Shown: positions 37,001-47,782, counted from the first letter of the stretch. The stretch: DNA of 64,000 bases from Dryas octopetala (GCA_963921425.1 OY992834.1:13313271-13377270); one strand, 5' to 3'. Program-made: numbers and translations. The notes: generated from the letters alone by a model not told the origin.

Positions 37001-37999
37001 GTCAGCGGCAAGGCAACGTCGACTGAGAGTGAGGATGAGAACGAGAGAGTGAATGTGTACTGTGAGTCAATTAATGTGTCTAAGTGTGAGAGGGAGTGTG
37101 TCTGAGTCTTGGGTAAAATTTAAGTTGGGGGGAAAATTATGCGCCTCTTTTTTTTAGATAAAACAAAGTTATCAGTTAACGGTTTATATATCCGTTTTTA
37201 ATCAAAATGCAAAAATTAAGATATCGCAAAAATTATTTAAAATTATTAGGTGATATCTTAATAAATTACGATATCGTCGGAAAAAACATCTGATATCTAA
37301 AATTATTTAATATCAGTTTTTACCAAAACTGATATTAAACAAGTGATGTCTATCAAGGTTTTTGGCGTAGTGAGTTGGTCCTAGCAAGTGACCCTGATAT
37401 CATTTCTGACTTTATAGTCCCACAAAATTACAACACCACAAATATTGATGCCAACTTTTTCACATACACTGGATTGCGTGGTGTATTCGACCAAGTTCCT
37501 GAAACCTTCAAGGCAACAAAAGCAAGTGTGGGTGAGTTCCCAGCTCTGAATGGTCAGAGTGTGTCATATGCAGTGCTTCAATTCCCTCCAAACTCACTGC
37601 TCCCACCTCACACTCGCCCGGACTCAACTGGACTCATGTTTGTTGCTGATGGGTTCTTGGAAGTTGGGTTAATAGACACCAAAAACAATCTATATACTCA
37701 AAAGCTTCAAGCTGGAGACATGTTTATGTTTCCAAAGGGATTGGTGCATTATCAGACTAACTCACATCCTAAATTGCCAGCCACTGCCATTGCAGCATTT
37801 GGAAGTGCAAGTGCCAGAGCAGTTGCTGTGCCACCCTCTCTCTTTGCCACTGGAATTGATGATGCCATCCTTGCCAAATCATTCAAGACAGATGTTGATA
37901 CCATTAAGAAGATCAAGGCTGGCTTCACCACTGGCTCATGACTAAATGAGAGACTTCAATAATTTCCTTGTTATGCTAAATTTGATTTAATTGCTTTTT

Positions 38000-38090
38000 T
38001 TATTATCAATAACTGGCATCTATGATATTTGAACTTTGGAACTCCTCCACAAAAAGGAGACTGGGGCCACTACTAGACCAAATAGTCATT
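38000..38090 (-). mobile_element. tRNA-derived SINE fragment after GLP3
   Basis: Same block as 25146-25232, at the same distance from the germin-like stop codon: TGGTCTAGTAGTGGCCCCAG on the minus strand, ending in an A-rich tail. It was present before GLP2 and GLP3 separated. Confidence 0.55.
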
Positions 38091-38712
38091 GACTTTGTTT
38101 TTGTAACTTGTATTTTGTTGTTTACTTGTTTTGTTTGTCGATTTATGCTACTTTGCTCCTTAATTTTATGATTTGTTTTAATAAAGCGCTCTTATTCATT
38201 TCATATATGCAAGTATGAGAAAACTAACATAACTGTTTGGATTAATGTTTCACCTGTTTGAGTCTGACATCATAAAACAATAACGAATTATATACTAGTT
38301 GAAACCTCTAGAGTCCTCTTCTACTTCCATGTGTTTATCCAGATCGTTAGAATGATGACATCACAGCTCTTGTTTCACTTAGCTAGGTATTCTAACCACA
38401 TTCGTTGGAATAGGATTTAACTGACTCATGATGAGTAAATCTACTCAAAAAACTAAAAGGGGTTCTCCAAACACCTTTTTATGTTTGGACAAATTAATAG
38501 CATTCCTACTTAGCATAAAGAAATTTGGCACAACATTGACTCAATCCCTTGAAATGCATATCTACAACAAGGATTGATATCTCTCCCTCTCTCTGCTTTT
38601 CCCTTCCATTTCATTACCGTTCTTAGCAAATTTGTGCTACACACAGGCTAGCTACTCTGTTTACAAAATACCAATTATAGATTGTGGTATCCATTCATGG
38701 AGTTTTCACATT

Positions 38713-39397
38713 TTATGGCTTGAAGTCCAATTGTTCATCATATAAATCTGCAGCAGTACGGCGTTCTTGATTACTTTGAACCTCATTCTTGTTGTCTCGG
38801 GTATGAGTCGAATCCATCTTCATGAAATGAAACCCCATTATATAGCGATACTCTCCGGTCCCAAGGCAGCGAGAGCAATAACTGAGGCCACTTCCACCGC
38901 AAGTCCTGCACCTGCAAAGAGTGATCAAGGGCAGTTGATGTAAACACATTCATAACTGGGTAGAATTCTCAGTGCACATGTATATGTAATATGTTTGAAA
39001 AGTATTGATACCTCACCATTTTGGCCATTCTCCTTTGGGGAGCATATGTAGGTCAACATAGTTTGTCCTTCCTATTATATAGAAGATGTCAAAATATTTG
39101 AGAGGGAAAAAAATAATAAAATAGATAATATCTGTAAACAAACATAAGAATCCACACATCTTGCCAACCACTCAAAACAGACCAAAGAAATATCCAAACA
39201 TGAGTTCGAAATGGTGTGAGAACTGGTGCTGAAGGACTGGACTCAATAGACATCAAGATTTTAGACACATCCATTTTTCTAGAAACTGGACCAGGGTTGA
39301 GTAATAAGTACCCTTGCGCTCAACTCAAAGGGGTACAGGTTGAGTTGCAGTGGGGTAAGGCTGGAGTTCAAATTTCACCAAAAGAAGAAAAAGAAAA

Positions 39398-39428
<31 letters not shown>

Positions 39429-41409
39429 AGAAAAGAAAAATACTGGTTGTAAATTAGCAGTTCTATCAAGACGAAGCAGGAGCTCCTTTATTTGTTTGCC
39501 TGAAGTTAGGTTGTCATCCCCTTATAAATTGGGTCCTAATAAGTGAAGGCAAGATAAGTATATTTGTTTAAATTTTATAGACTATAGATGATTGAAATCT
39601 TTATGGAACTAAAACAATCCTATTGTATGAATAAGCTTTAAACAAAGGCCAGTCTTTTTTGGTTGAAACAAAGGCCAGTTAACATTCATAGAAACGAACA
39701 ATAATCTATTTCTCCATTTTCAGTATTGAACAGTTGACAATGACTTCAGTTTCTATAGTAAGTTGCATACACTGATGGTGAAACTTTTGAATCTCAACCA
39801 TTCTCTCACCTTCAGACTTCTGTGGGAAAGGTAAAAATCTTAAAATATCTCTTTAGTTGAGATGTCAAAAGGTTAAACAGGCATTCTAGAGAAGCATCCA
39901 AGAAACACTAAACAAGACAATTCAACATTTTCTAATGTCGGATTAAAGTCAATTATCTAACCACAAAAAAATGAGCAAAAGAAAAAAATGTAGAAAACAT
40001 TGTCTACGTAAGAGGGAAAGAAGAAAGAGAGAGACCGCTTCCACGACAATCGTGGCAATCGATCCTTCCACTCCCTGTGCAGACCTCACAAGGTGGATCC
40101 AGCTTCCTTATTACTTCTTTCTGAACATTTGACTGCAATAAACAAAGGTGGTCCAAAAGTTAATGAATTACATTATTATAAGTATTTCAGTCCCTCCGAT
40201 ATTAACGAGTGGCTAAGTGCTAAACTCAAGGTTGGTGGACATAATTTTGATAAACACCTAGAAACCAACTAATGACAATATAGGCACTTGAATCACTATC
40301 CTGGCAAAGAAAAATGTTTTTTTTTTAGAGTTACTAGCCTATAATATTCACGAACATTGTTTCAGTATTAATGTCACTGGACATGCTAAATTTCCAAAAT
40401 ACAATTATTTCAATCCGTAATATCTATTTTATTTTCCAGATTGTTCTAAATTCTGGAAAGTTTGCTAATGTTGAACAAGTCATTTACAGAAGCAACAGTA
40501 TACAAGCATGATCCTTTGGAGTAACCCATCCTGTAAAATGGTTGAAGATTAGGATTATTCATCTACTTTCCCTCCTAGGACCTGGCATTGGCAGGGCCAC
40601 CACCAGGTAAACTACCATTTGAGAATTGGCAGAACTTTGATAATCATGACTCCTATGATGCCTTAATACTTGAATTTAGGTTGTACTGGATAAGTGGTTT
40701 TAAAATAAGGAATTTGAATTTGCATTTGAATTTTAGTGTAAATTACTTAATGTGACTTTTTGGTTTCACCTATCATAGTCCTAACCATTATCACCCCCTC
40801 CCTCACCACTTGGGCTAACCGAAGACCTTTAGTTAACGAGACTTTAGAAGTTTTACTTTTTTATGTTAATAAAATCTTAATCTACATTTGGCTATTTGAG
40901 AAGGGTGGATTTCAAATACTCAAACTGTTCATTCGAAATCATGCCTAGATCACTTAAATATGGAATTTTCTGTTTCTGTTTTTTTTTTTTTTTTTCAATC
41001 CATAATCAAAAGTATCAAAACTCTCTTTTTATGTTGTTTTAACATTTGATGCCAGCAATTTAAACAAAGTAGTCCAATCCAAATCCCTCATTTTTCAAAT
41101 CCACATATCCAAATGGAACCTAACAGTAATGCCATAGAAATAGTAGGGGACTGAGGTTTCTAGAGCCCAGCAGCATTTATTTGACAAGGTATGTGATACT
41201 TAGACCAAAGTTATTTAGATGTATTTAATAAGATAACAACCATTAAAAATTTACAGTTAGGCCAAATTATGTATCTTGCATCTCATTGTTAATGAGATGA
41301 TGACACCCCAAGTAGCATTAGAGCTTTCTAGGATAGCATGCAGCCTCAAGCTAACGCACTCTAATACAAAACTTCTAATTCATGCCTTTCCCACACAGTA
41401 AATAACTTG

Positions 41410-41442
<33 letters not shown>

Positions 41443-41910
41443 GCTTGGCCACACAGTAACCAACTTTCAACAAAAATTGAAAACATAGAATGCAGCAATG
41501 GCCTGTTTGGTAGCTGGGAGAATGAATGAAAGTGAAGTAGAAAACTGGAATTTTTTGAAAGCAGAACATATAATTCAGTAATTCACCCAACCAAAATTTC
41601 CATTTGAACAAACCCAATACAGAAAAACCATCTGAACAACTAAATATCAGCTCTTTCTCCTTTTCTTTTAATTGCTTTCTCATACTTTCAAACATTTTCT
41701 TAGGAACCAAACAAGAACAAATAAAAGAGTGGCATGAAGTGTTAAACTCTTGAACTAACTTGCCTCTGTACGGACGACCCATGAGGGCTTGGAGAGGGAG
41801 AGTCGGGGCAACAGGTCTGGGCTGCGTGGAGGAGGAGGAGGAGCACCGTTGGAATTTGTGGATTCGAATCGGACGGCTGTTAATGAGCTCAGGATTCTGA
41901 GTGTGGCCAT
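38713..41910 (-). CDS. Small DnaJ-type zinc-finger protein, probably plastid-targeted
   Basis: Four exons: 41910-41764, 40132-40036, 39071-39017 and 38911-38713, summing to 498 bp (165 aa). The first 49 residues (MATLRILSSLTAVRFESTNS, then Pro/Ser/Arg-rich) look like a plastid transit peptide. The rest carries four CXXCXGXG-type motifs: CEVCTGSG (64-71), CHDCRGSG (75-82), CRTCGGSG (101-108) and CSRCLGTG (112-119), as in DnaJ cysteine-rich domains that bind two zinc ions. There is no J domain, so it belongs with the stand-alone zinc-finger chaperone or disulfide-isomerase-like proteins (BSD2/LQY1 type). The exact ortholog is not assigned. Intron 1 (1.6 kb) begins GAG|GCAAGT, a non-canonical GC-AG intron with a good consensus. 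Exon 1 is inferred from frame, splice consensus and transit-peptide character; exons 2-4 are firmer. Confidence 0.8.
39380..39440 (+). repeat. AAAG/GAAA-rich simple repeat in an intron
   Basis: Runs of AAAG and GAAAGAAAGAAA lie within intron 2 of the DnaJ zinc-finger gene. Simple-sequence only. Confidence 0.75.
41411..41442 (+). repeat. Poly(T) tract in intron 1 of the DnaJ zinc-finger gene
   Basis: About 30 T residues interrupted by one C. It may be the tail of an old retroposon in reverse orientation, but no element body was recognised next to it. Confidence 0.6.
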
Positions 41911-42208
41911 CTATCTACCAATACCAAACGTCCAGTGCTGCCACGGCGGCCAACTGAAGGTGGGCTTTGCCATTCGGGTCGTCCACTCCACTCCTCTATC
42001 AAATTTTTTAATGGACAATTATAACCCTTTATAAAATGACTAAAAAGGACCTATTAAACTTTCAAAATTTACCAATTGCAGACGAGGGCAAATTTGCTCA
42101 CCACCATCACCACCTTATTATTACGAGAGTGACACCTGTAATTGTATATAAAAATAATTGACTGTGAAGTCTGTGATTAACTTTTTAGAAACAATATATT
42201 AAATATTA

Positions 42209-42942
42209 GGTATAAATTCAATTTAGACACATAACTATATAAGCTATTTCAACGGGGTCCATGAACTTTAAAATATTTCAAATATACACCCGATCTATTA
42301 TCTAAATTGAAAAATGAGTTTCTGTCCATTGATTCGTTGAGAGATCAGTTAAATGACAGCTTGGCTTTTACTGACCGGGATTACTTGGCGACGTGGCGCT
42401 ATCTCAGCAAATATTTTCCGCCAAATGAGCGACACGAGCCCACAATTTAATAATAATAGAGAGAGAGAGTTTGTGGGCCCGTGTCAGGAGTTAGGTGGAC
42501 CCGTGTCGCTCATTTCCCGCCAAATGAGCGACACAGGTCCACCTAACCCTTGACACGGGTCCACAAACTCGTTATCTCTTTCTCGCTCGTTGAACACAAG
42601 TGAGAGATTTATATTCGAATTTGGGGGAAAACATGATGTTTTTTGGAGACTAAATGGTCAGGAGAGCGTTCGATGAGCGGGAAATAAGTGATGAGTGTGT
42701 GAGCCCATGTCAAGTGGACATGTGTTGCTCATTTGGCGGGAAATGTATGCTGAGTTGGTGCCATGTCGCCAATTAATCCCCCCGTTAGAAAAAGCCAAGT
42801 TGACATTTAACTGATTTCTCAATAAATTGATGGACGAAATTTCATTTTTCAATTTACATAATAAATCAGGTGTATATTTGAAATATTTAAAAGTTCGTGG
42901 ACCCCGTTCAAATAGCATATATGTCTAAATTGAATTTATGAC
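42209..42942. mobile_element. Foldback MULE-type MITE, copy 2, with 9-bp target duplication
   Basis: A 734-bp inverted-repeat element closely matching 914-1647 in the same orientation. Its ends read GGTATAAATTCAATTTAGAC and GTCTAAATTGAATTTATGAC. An exact 9-bp duplication TAAATATTA flanks it (42200-42208, 42943-42951). The centre contains a second, shorter inverted repeat around GGGCCCGTGTCAGG / CCTTGACACGGGTCC. It sits about 300 bp upstream of the DnaJ zinc-finger gene's ATG, possibly inside its promoter. Confidence 0.9.
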
Positions 42943-42951
42943 TAAATATTA

Positions 42952-43552
42952 TTATTATGTGAAAGAATAAAAAATTAAAAAAATAAGAAAATCTATCCAA
43001 ATCCTATCGGATCTACAGTAGCCCTCCTTATCATGTGACCATCTTTCTGGCTGCCCCTCCCTCCAACTCCGGTCGGTCAGCACTCATGTCCTTTCTCTTT
43101 CTCTTTCATTTTTTTCCCCCTCACACCACTCATGTCCTGACTTACACCATTTTCAACCCAAATACCCACCCATTCACAATTGGATGTATCAGAGCAAATG
43201 TCCTCCCAATTCAACTCCCCACAAGCAAAAATTGCATCCTATACTCCACCCACAAAATGAAAAAATATAAACATCAAGTCCAAATATTGACATTGATATG
43301 CATAAATTGACTTTAGGATGTGGATGGTGTATGTGAAGATTCTTTGTGGGGCAGTCGATGAGTCGAGTCTTTGGCAATATTTGGTTTTGATGGGATGGAG
43401 GAGATTTGGGGTTTTGAGAGGCATGATTGGTTGGGTTTGTGGGGAAGAATGGGGTGTTTTTTAATATAAAATTCTTTGAGAAATCTCTTAATGCAAGGGG
43501 TCTGTATATATTATAGGGTTTTTCTTTAAAAAAGAGTCATGTTGAAGAAATA
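42952..43552. other. Spacer, no gene seen
   Basis: A mixed-composition spacer with a C-rich stretch around 43045-43140. No protein-like frame or terminal-repeat structure was recognised. Confidence 0.4.
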
Positions 43553-44925
43553 AGCTGATAATCTAGTCCACACGCTACCGTAACTCCCAGTCTTGTCCAC
43601 TTTAATGAAATGCGCGCGATACAGAACTCACCGAGCACTTGACGCTGTTTACCGAGTGCTTGGTAATTGCTACTGTCAAATAGTGGCAATTATTGCTATT
43701 GTACAACAGTAACTATTTGAATTGCATAAAAATAATACTTATAGATATACCTTATGTCTTTTATTACATAAACATAGGGGTGGACATTTTAACTGTGCAC
43801 CGCCAAAACCGGCCGAACCACACTGCCAAAAAACCATAAAAAACCGCATTGACTAAAAAAAGTCAACACCGCCAAAAAAACCGAACCGCACCGCTTCTTT
43901 CTGGTTCCGGTTCCGGTTCCACACCTCATTTAACCGCACCGCATCGAACCACACCGCATAATTGCAAAAAATATATATTTTTATATTTTTATACATATAT
44001 ATACCATTTTATATACTTTTTATACATATTTATACCATTTTTATATACTTTTTATACACTTTTTGTACACATTTTTATACACTTTAGACCCTAAACCCTA
44101 AACCCTAATAAAATATTAAAATTAACATTAACCTAGCTATATTTTAGAGTTTAGACCCTAAAATATATTTTATATAACCCTACGACCTATTTTTTAGATA
44201 TATAATATAATAATAAATTAATAATTTTAGTTATACCCATTACCCTATATAATAAAATTAGTATATTTTTTATATTCTATATAAAAAAAATTAGTATATT
44301 ATTTATAGTTTATACTCTATATACTAAATTTTTTAATTGTTTATAGTTCTAGGGTATAATATATAGTTATATACTATATAAGTGTGTATGGTATATGCCA
44401 TATAAGTGTGTATGGTGGTATATGATTTAAAATTTATGGTATAAGGTTTAGGATATGGTATAGGTTCTATAGGATATTAGGGTTTATGGTATAAGGATTT
44501 AAAACTTATGGTATAGAATTTGGTTGCAACTCATCTCTCATTCTCTAAACGCTAAACCCAAAGTTTAAAATTTTATATATTATATATACTCTATATAGTC
44601 TAGTTACATAAACTAGTTTGCCCAACCAAACCCAATTGCTCAAACCTCAAAACATATGTTTTGTATAAATTATAAAACATTAAAACATATGTTAATGTAA
44701 TAAAAAGACAAGAACCGCAGTGGAGAACCGCACCGCACCGCACCGCACCGCACATGAAATGGTTTGGTTTAGTTTGGTTTTTTTACTCCCTTCACGGTTT
44801 TAAGCACCGAACCGCACCGTGTATGAATATCTGGCGCGGCGCCCGGTTCCGAGGAAGAACGGGACCGAACCGCACCGCTCCCACCCCTACATAAACATGT
44901 TAAAAACTAATGAAACCAACATAAT
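43553..44925 (+). repeat. Dispersed repeat, copy interrupted by hAT
   Basis: 43553-43774 plus 44890-44925 correspond to 66-260 (shared CCAGTCTTG, CACTTTAATGAAATG, GTAACTATTTGAA and ATAAAAATAATACTTAT). The hAT element lies at the ATAAACATG position, where the other copy is continuous. Confidence 0.65.
43775..44889. mobile_element. Non-autonomous hAT element, 1115 bp
   Basis: The ends are TAGGGGTGGACA and CCCACCCCTA, flanked by an exact 8-bp duplication CATAAACA (43767-43774, 44890-44897). The subterminal arms are rich in ACCGCACCG and CCGAACCGC motifs. The AT-rich interior contains CCCTAAACCCTAAACCC at 44090-44106. There is no transposase. It is the same family as 8173-10056 but lacks that copy's 640-bp extra block. 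Confidence 0.88.
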
Positions 44926-44980
44926 CACTAATGAAACTAATGAAACCAACATGTTAAAAACATGCTCGCACCGCACAATA

Positions 44981-45234
44981 TAATCTCAAAATCCGAACCG
45001 TCTATTTTTTAGGTCATACTTCAAAGATCATCCTTGTAAAAAACTTTAAAATCAGAAGTTATTTAGTCATTTGATTATAACAACAACCATTTATATGCTT
45101 TTATCAAAAATACTGATCCGTTTATTTATTTGATCTCAATTAAATGACTAAATAATTTCTGATTTAGTTGATTTTTTGCAATGATGATCTTTGAAGTATG
45201 ACCTAAATAATTGACGGTTCGGATTATGAGATTA
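44981..45234. mobile_element. Short inverted-repeat MITE
   Basis: A 254-bp element. TAATCTCAAAATCCGAACCG and TAGGTCATACTTCAAAGATC in the left arm recur inverted at the right (GATCTTTGAAGTATGACCTA, CGGTTCGGATTATGAGATTA). The arms are about 110 bp and somewhat diverged. It has no coding capacity. The target duplication is not clear, so the superfamily is open. Confidence 0.75.
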
Positions 45235-45302
45235 GTTATGTAATGGTTCCTAAAACATGGTTAACTTCGTATTAACCAATTAGTTTTAGAGTACTCCTCC
45301 TT

Positions 45303-45305
<3 letters not shown>

Positions 45306-45336
<31 letters not shown>
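45306..45336. repeat. (AT)n microsatellite
   Basis: About 15 uninterrupted TA units. Confidence 0.9.
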
Positions 45337-46104
45337 CAAATTGCAATTAAGATTAAAATAGAATTTTCGTTGAAGTTCAATTGAAGGAATATACACATGT
45401 TGCTTGCATATAATCTCAAATATCAAATATGTGGAATCCAACTGAACAAAATGACACCAACTACAATGTTGGAGAGATCTCAAGTCTATATGTGTTGTTA
45501 AAAAAAAAAACGTAGTGTATCTCATACCCTTATAAATAACATTTGCCCTAATTAATTGGTGGTGTGTCTCTTCATCTTGGAATAGTACTTAATACATTTT
45601 TTTTTTTGTTAGAAATAGAGCTTCGATCATTAAAGAAACCTAGAAAGCCAAACAATTACAAACATGAAGGCCTAAAAGAACAAAGAGTGTACATCAATTT
45701 TTTATCATGGGGATCTTCTATCTTTTGTAGATAGCATGTACTTTAATTCCAAATTTTCATGGGAGGAAAGAATGATAGAATTGTGTATGACAAGAAAATT
45801 GGAAAGCCGATAAGTATTTGGGCCATATTACATTTTTTTCGTCCATGTAGTTCAACCCTCTTTCTACTTAAAAATTTGTAATGTATCCTGTATTTTATTT
45901 ACTTTGCAATAATTTCATCAAATTTTTATGGAGCGGTAATGTGACAATTCGTGATGGCCAAGCATAAGGGTCATTTGACTCTTGTAGTTTGGCTCAGTTT
46001 TCACTTGAATTCCTTTTTAAAGTGGACCAATGTCATGTCAACCAAACTATAAGAGTGTGAGTACAACTTTTTAAACTAAAGAAACTTGTCGATGACTTAA
46101 TGAG

Positions 46105-46164
46105 GATATATAAAAATTAGCATCGCCCTTGTGCAAGGATGACATGCATAAATCGAAAATGGTA
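46105..46164 (+). pseudogene. U6 snRNA fragment (retropseudogene-like)
   Basis: AAAATTAGCATCGCCCTTGT, then GCAAGGATGACATGCATAAA and TCGAAAATGGT, closely follow the 3' half of U6 snRNA (the ATTAGCAT...GCAAGGATGACACGCATAAATCG region). The 5' half is missing and several bases differ, so it is not functional. It joins unrelated sequence (ATTAGAGCGTAACTCAACCC) immediately after the ATGGT. No U6 promoter element was recognised upstream. Confidence 0.75.
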
Positions 46165-46377
46165 TTAGAGCGTAACTCAACCCATCATTGCCTATTTGGG
46201 CTCAAGGGACATGGATCATGGTTATGACGGCGACTCTTTGTCAATGAGGGAAATGACACCGCCCCCAGTGCAAAAGGGAAACTTGTATCCGTAGGCACGT
46301 AAATGGTACCAAATGATAAAGGGTTATTCGCTGGTGTGTGTGATATGCATGATCGTCTTCTAGTTGCATAGTAGCCT

Positions 46378-46452
46378 TAAAAAAAAATAAAAAAAAATAA
46401 AATAAATAAAAAAAAATTAAAATTAAAAAGAAAAAAGAAAAAAAACAAAAGG
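46378..46452 (+). repeat. A-rich low-complexity tract
   Basis: About 75 bp of A with occasional T, C and G. It follows the sequence attached to the U6 fragment by about 200 bp and could be its poly(A) tail, though the distance and interruptions make this uncertain. Confidence 0.6.
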
Positions 46453-46477
46453 AAAGCTTACAAATCCCAAATTAACT

Positions 46478-47102
46478 TCAAGTACCAAATTAGCCATAAA
46501 ATATTAGAGATATTTCAACAGATTCCACAAACAATAAAGTCTTTCTAGTGCATCCATAAACCAATATCCAAATTGAAAAATTGGCTTATGTTATATGCAC
46601 CATTAGAGTTGGAGGTTAAATGCTAGCGTGACCAATCATGATGCGGTATGTTTAATGACGTGACATTAGTTCTGCACCTTGTCCCGCCCAATCCTCAACA
46701 CATGTCTGCCTACCTCCTAACACGAGCCCGCCACTCGCTCCCCTTTCTCGCATAGTTAATGGAAGGGTTCAAATTCACAAAATTTCAACTATCTTTCTAA
46801 ATCATTATGTGATAAATATATTTTAGATGATAAATTAGAATGAGTGGTGGGCCCGTGTAAGGAGGTAGGCGAACACGTGTCGGGAAATGGGTGGAACGAG
46901 GCGTGAAATTGGCGCAACATCATTAAACATGTTGCTTTATGATTGGCCATGTTAGCATTTAACCCCTAAACTTATAATTGCATCTTACATAAGTCAATAT
47001 TTCAATTTAAATATTAGTTTATGGATGCCATTGAAAGATTTTGTTATTTGTAGACTCACTTGAAATGCATCCAATAATTGGTGGCTAATTTGGTACTTGG
47101 GC
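46478..47102. mobile_element. Foldback inverted-repeat element
   Basis: A 625-bp element. The left arm begins CAAGTACCAAATTAGCCA and the right arm ends TGGCTAATTTGGTACTTG. Internal matches continue through GCATCCATAAAC / GTTTATGGATGC and GGTTAAATGCTAGC / GTTAGCATTTAACC, about 200 bp per arm with divergence. No coding capacity was seen and no exact target duplication could be assigned. Confidence 0.75.
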
Positions 47103-47168
47103 CAAAATTATAATTTAGCCAAGTGTTTGGTTATGTAATGTCCCAAACAACATTCCACATAAAACATT

Positions 47169-47782
47169 AAGAGAAAGTTACAACTTACACCTCAGAAGTT
47201 TAGGGTGTTTCATAACTTGTATTTTATCATTTCAATTTTTCAATTTACCCAATTTTTTTAATTTACTTACACTAGACTACTGTTATCTGTCGGACCTTCA
47301 TGTCAGATGTTAATTAATGACGTGACAATTAAAAATTTTCAATTTACCCAATTTTTTAATGTACTTACAATAGATTATCGTTGTTTGTCTGACCTTCATG
47401 TCAGATGTTAATTAATGAAGTGACAGTTAAAATTTACTTACAATTGATTGACTACCCACAAAGCCACCATGAGTGTAGGTGCACAAATATGGGTATTTTG
47501 TTTGGGTTGATCCTTTCATGTGTGCTGGTACAAAATGTTAGAAAGGGCACAAAGAAGGAGAAATGTACTATGGAAACTCTTGGTGGTTTCGTGGGTAGTC
47601 AATTATAAGTAAATTAACTGTCATGTCATTAGTTAACGTTTGGCCTGATAGTCAGATAGATAACGGTAATTAATTGTAAGTAAATTAAAATATTGGACAA
47701 TAAATTTAAAAAATTAAAACGATAGGATACAAGTTGTGAAACACCTCAAACCTCAAGGGTGTAAGTTGTAATTTGCTCAAAC
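47169..47782. mobile_element. Foldback element with internal tandem duplication
   Basis: The ends are GAGAAAGTTACAACTTACACC and GGTGTAAGTTGTAATTTGCTC (inverted, with mismatches), continuing through GTGTTTCATAACTTGTAT / ATACAAGTTGTGAAACAC. Inside the left arm a unit of roughly 110 bp (TTTACTTACA...GACCTTCATGTCAGATGTTA) occurs twice in tandem (about 47233-47334 and 47335-47433). A short frame at 47405-47608 lies across the centre and has no family resemblance. Confidence 0.7.

Larger units (their letters stand above)
26744..37372 (-). mobile_element. Complete CACTA (En/Spm) DNA transposon
   Basis: A 10,629-bp element whose ends are CACTACGCCAAATACC and GGTTTTTGGCGTAGTG, sharing the terminal inverted repeat CACTACGCCAAA. 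It is flanked by the 3-bp duplication AGT (26741-26743, 37373-37375). Both ends are packed with short subterminal units of the form ACTGATAT, GATATC and GACATC in both orientations (26770-27620 on the left, 37155-37365 on the right), the kind of array bound by TNPA-type proteins. Two minus-strand genes lie inside: a TNPD transposase (32507-35924) and a multi-exon Ulp1-domain protein (28166-32303). Both splice into open frames. The element interrupts GLP3. Confidence 0.95.
26677..37941 (+). pseudogene. Germin-like gene GLP3, split by a CACTA element
   Basis: The first part (26677-26743) encodes MAMRLLQLPMMMILVLVLATSK, the signal peptide. The CACTA element occupies 26744-37372. After the 3-bp target duplication the frame continues at 37376 with LVLASDPDIISDFIVPQNYN and runs to a TGA at 37939-37941. 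The two parts total 633 bp, or 210 aa, the normal length of a germin-like protein, with no other stop or shift, so this is the only copy in the array that is otherwise undamaged. Cupin boxes are PPHTRPDSTGL and GDMFMFPKGLVHYQ. Box 1 has Arg and Gly where most germins have the second His and the Glu ligand, so classic manganese binding is doubtful. Precise excision would leave a complete frame. Confidence 0.9.

Noticed and set aside
41375..41782. Minus-strand frame starting MGRPYRGKLVQEF
   Set aside because: It starts inside exon 1 of the DnaJ zinc-finger gene in another frame and reads into the intron and a poly(T)/poly(A) tract.
46160..46175. TGGTATTAGAGC as an LTR-retrotransposon primer-binding site
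   Set aside because: It overlaps the end of the U6 fragment by chance; no LTR upstream and no gag-pol downstream.
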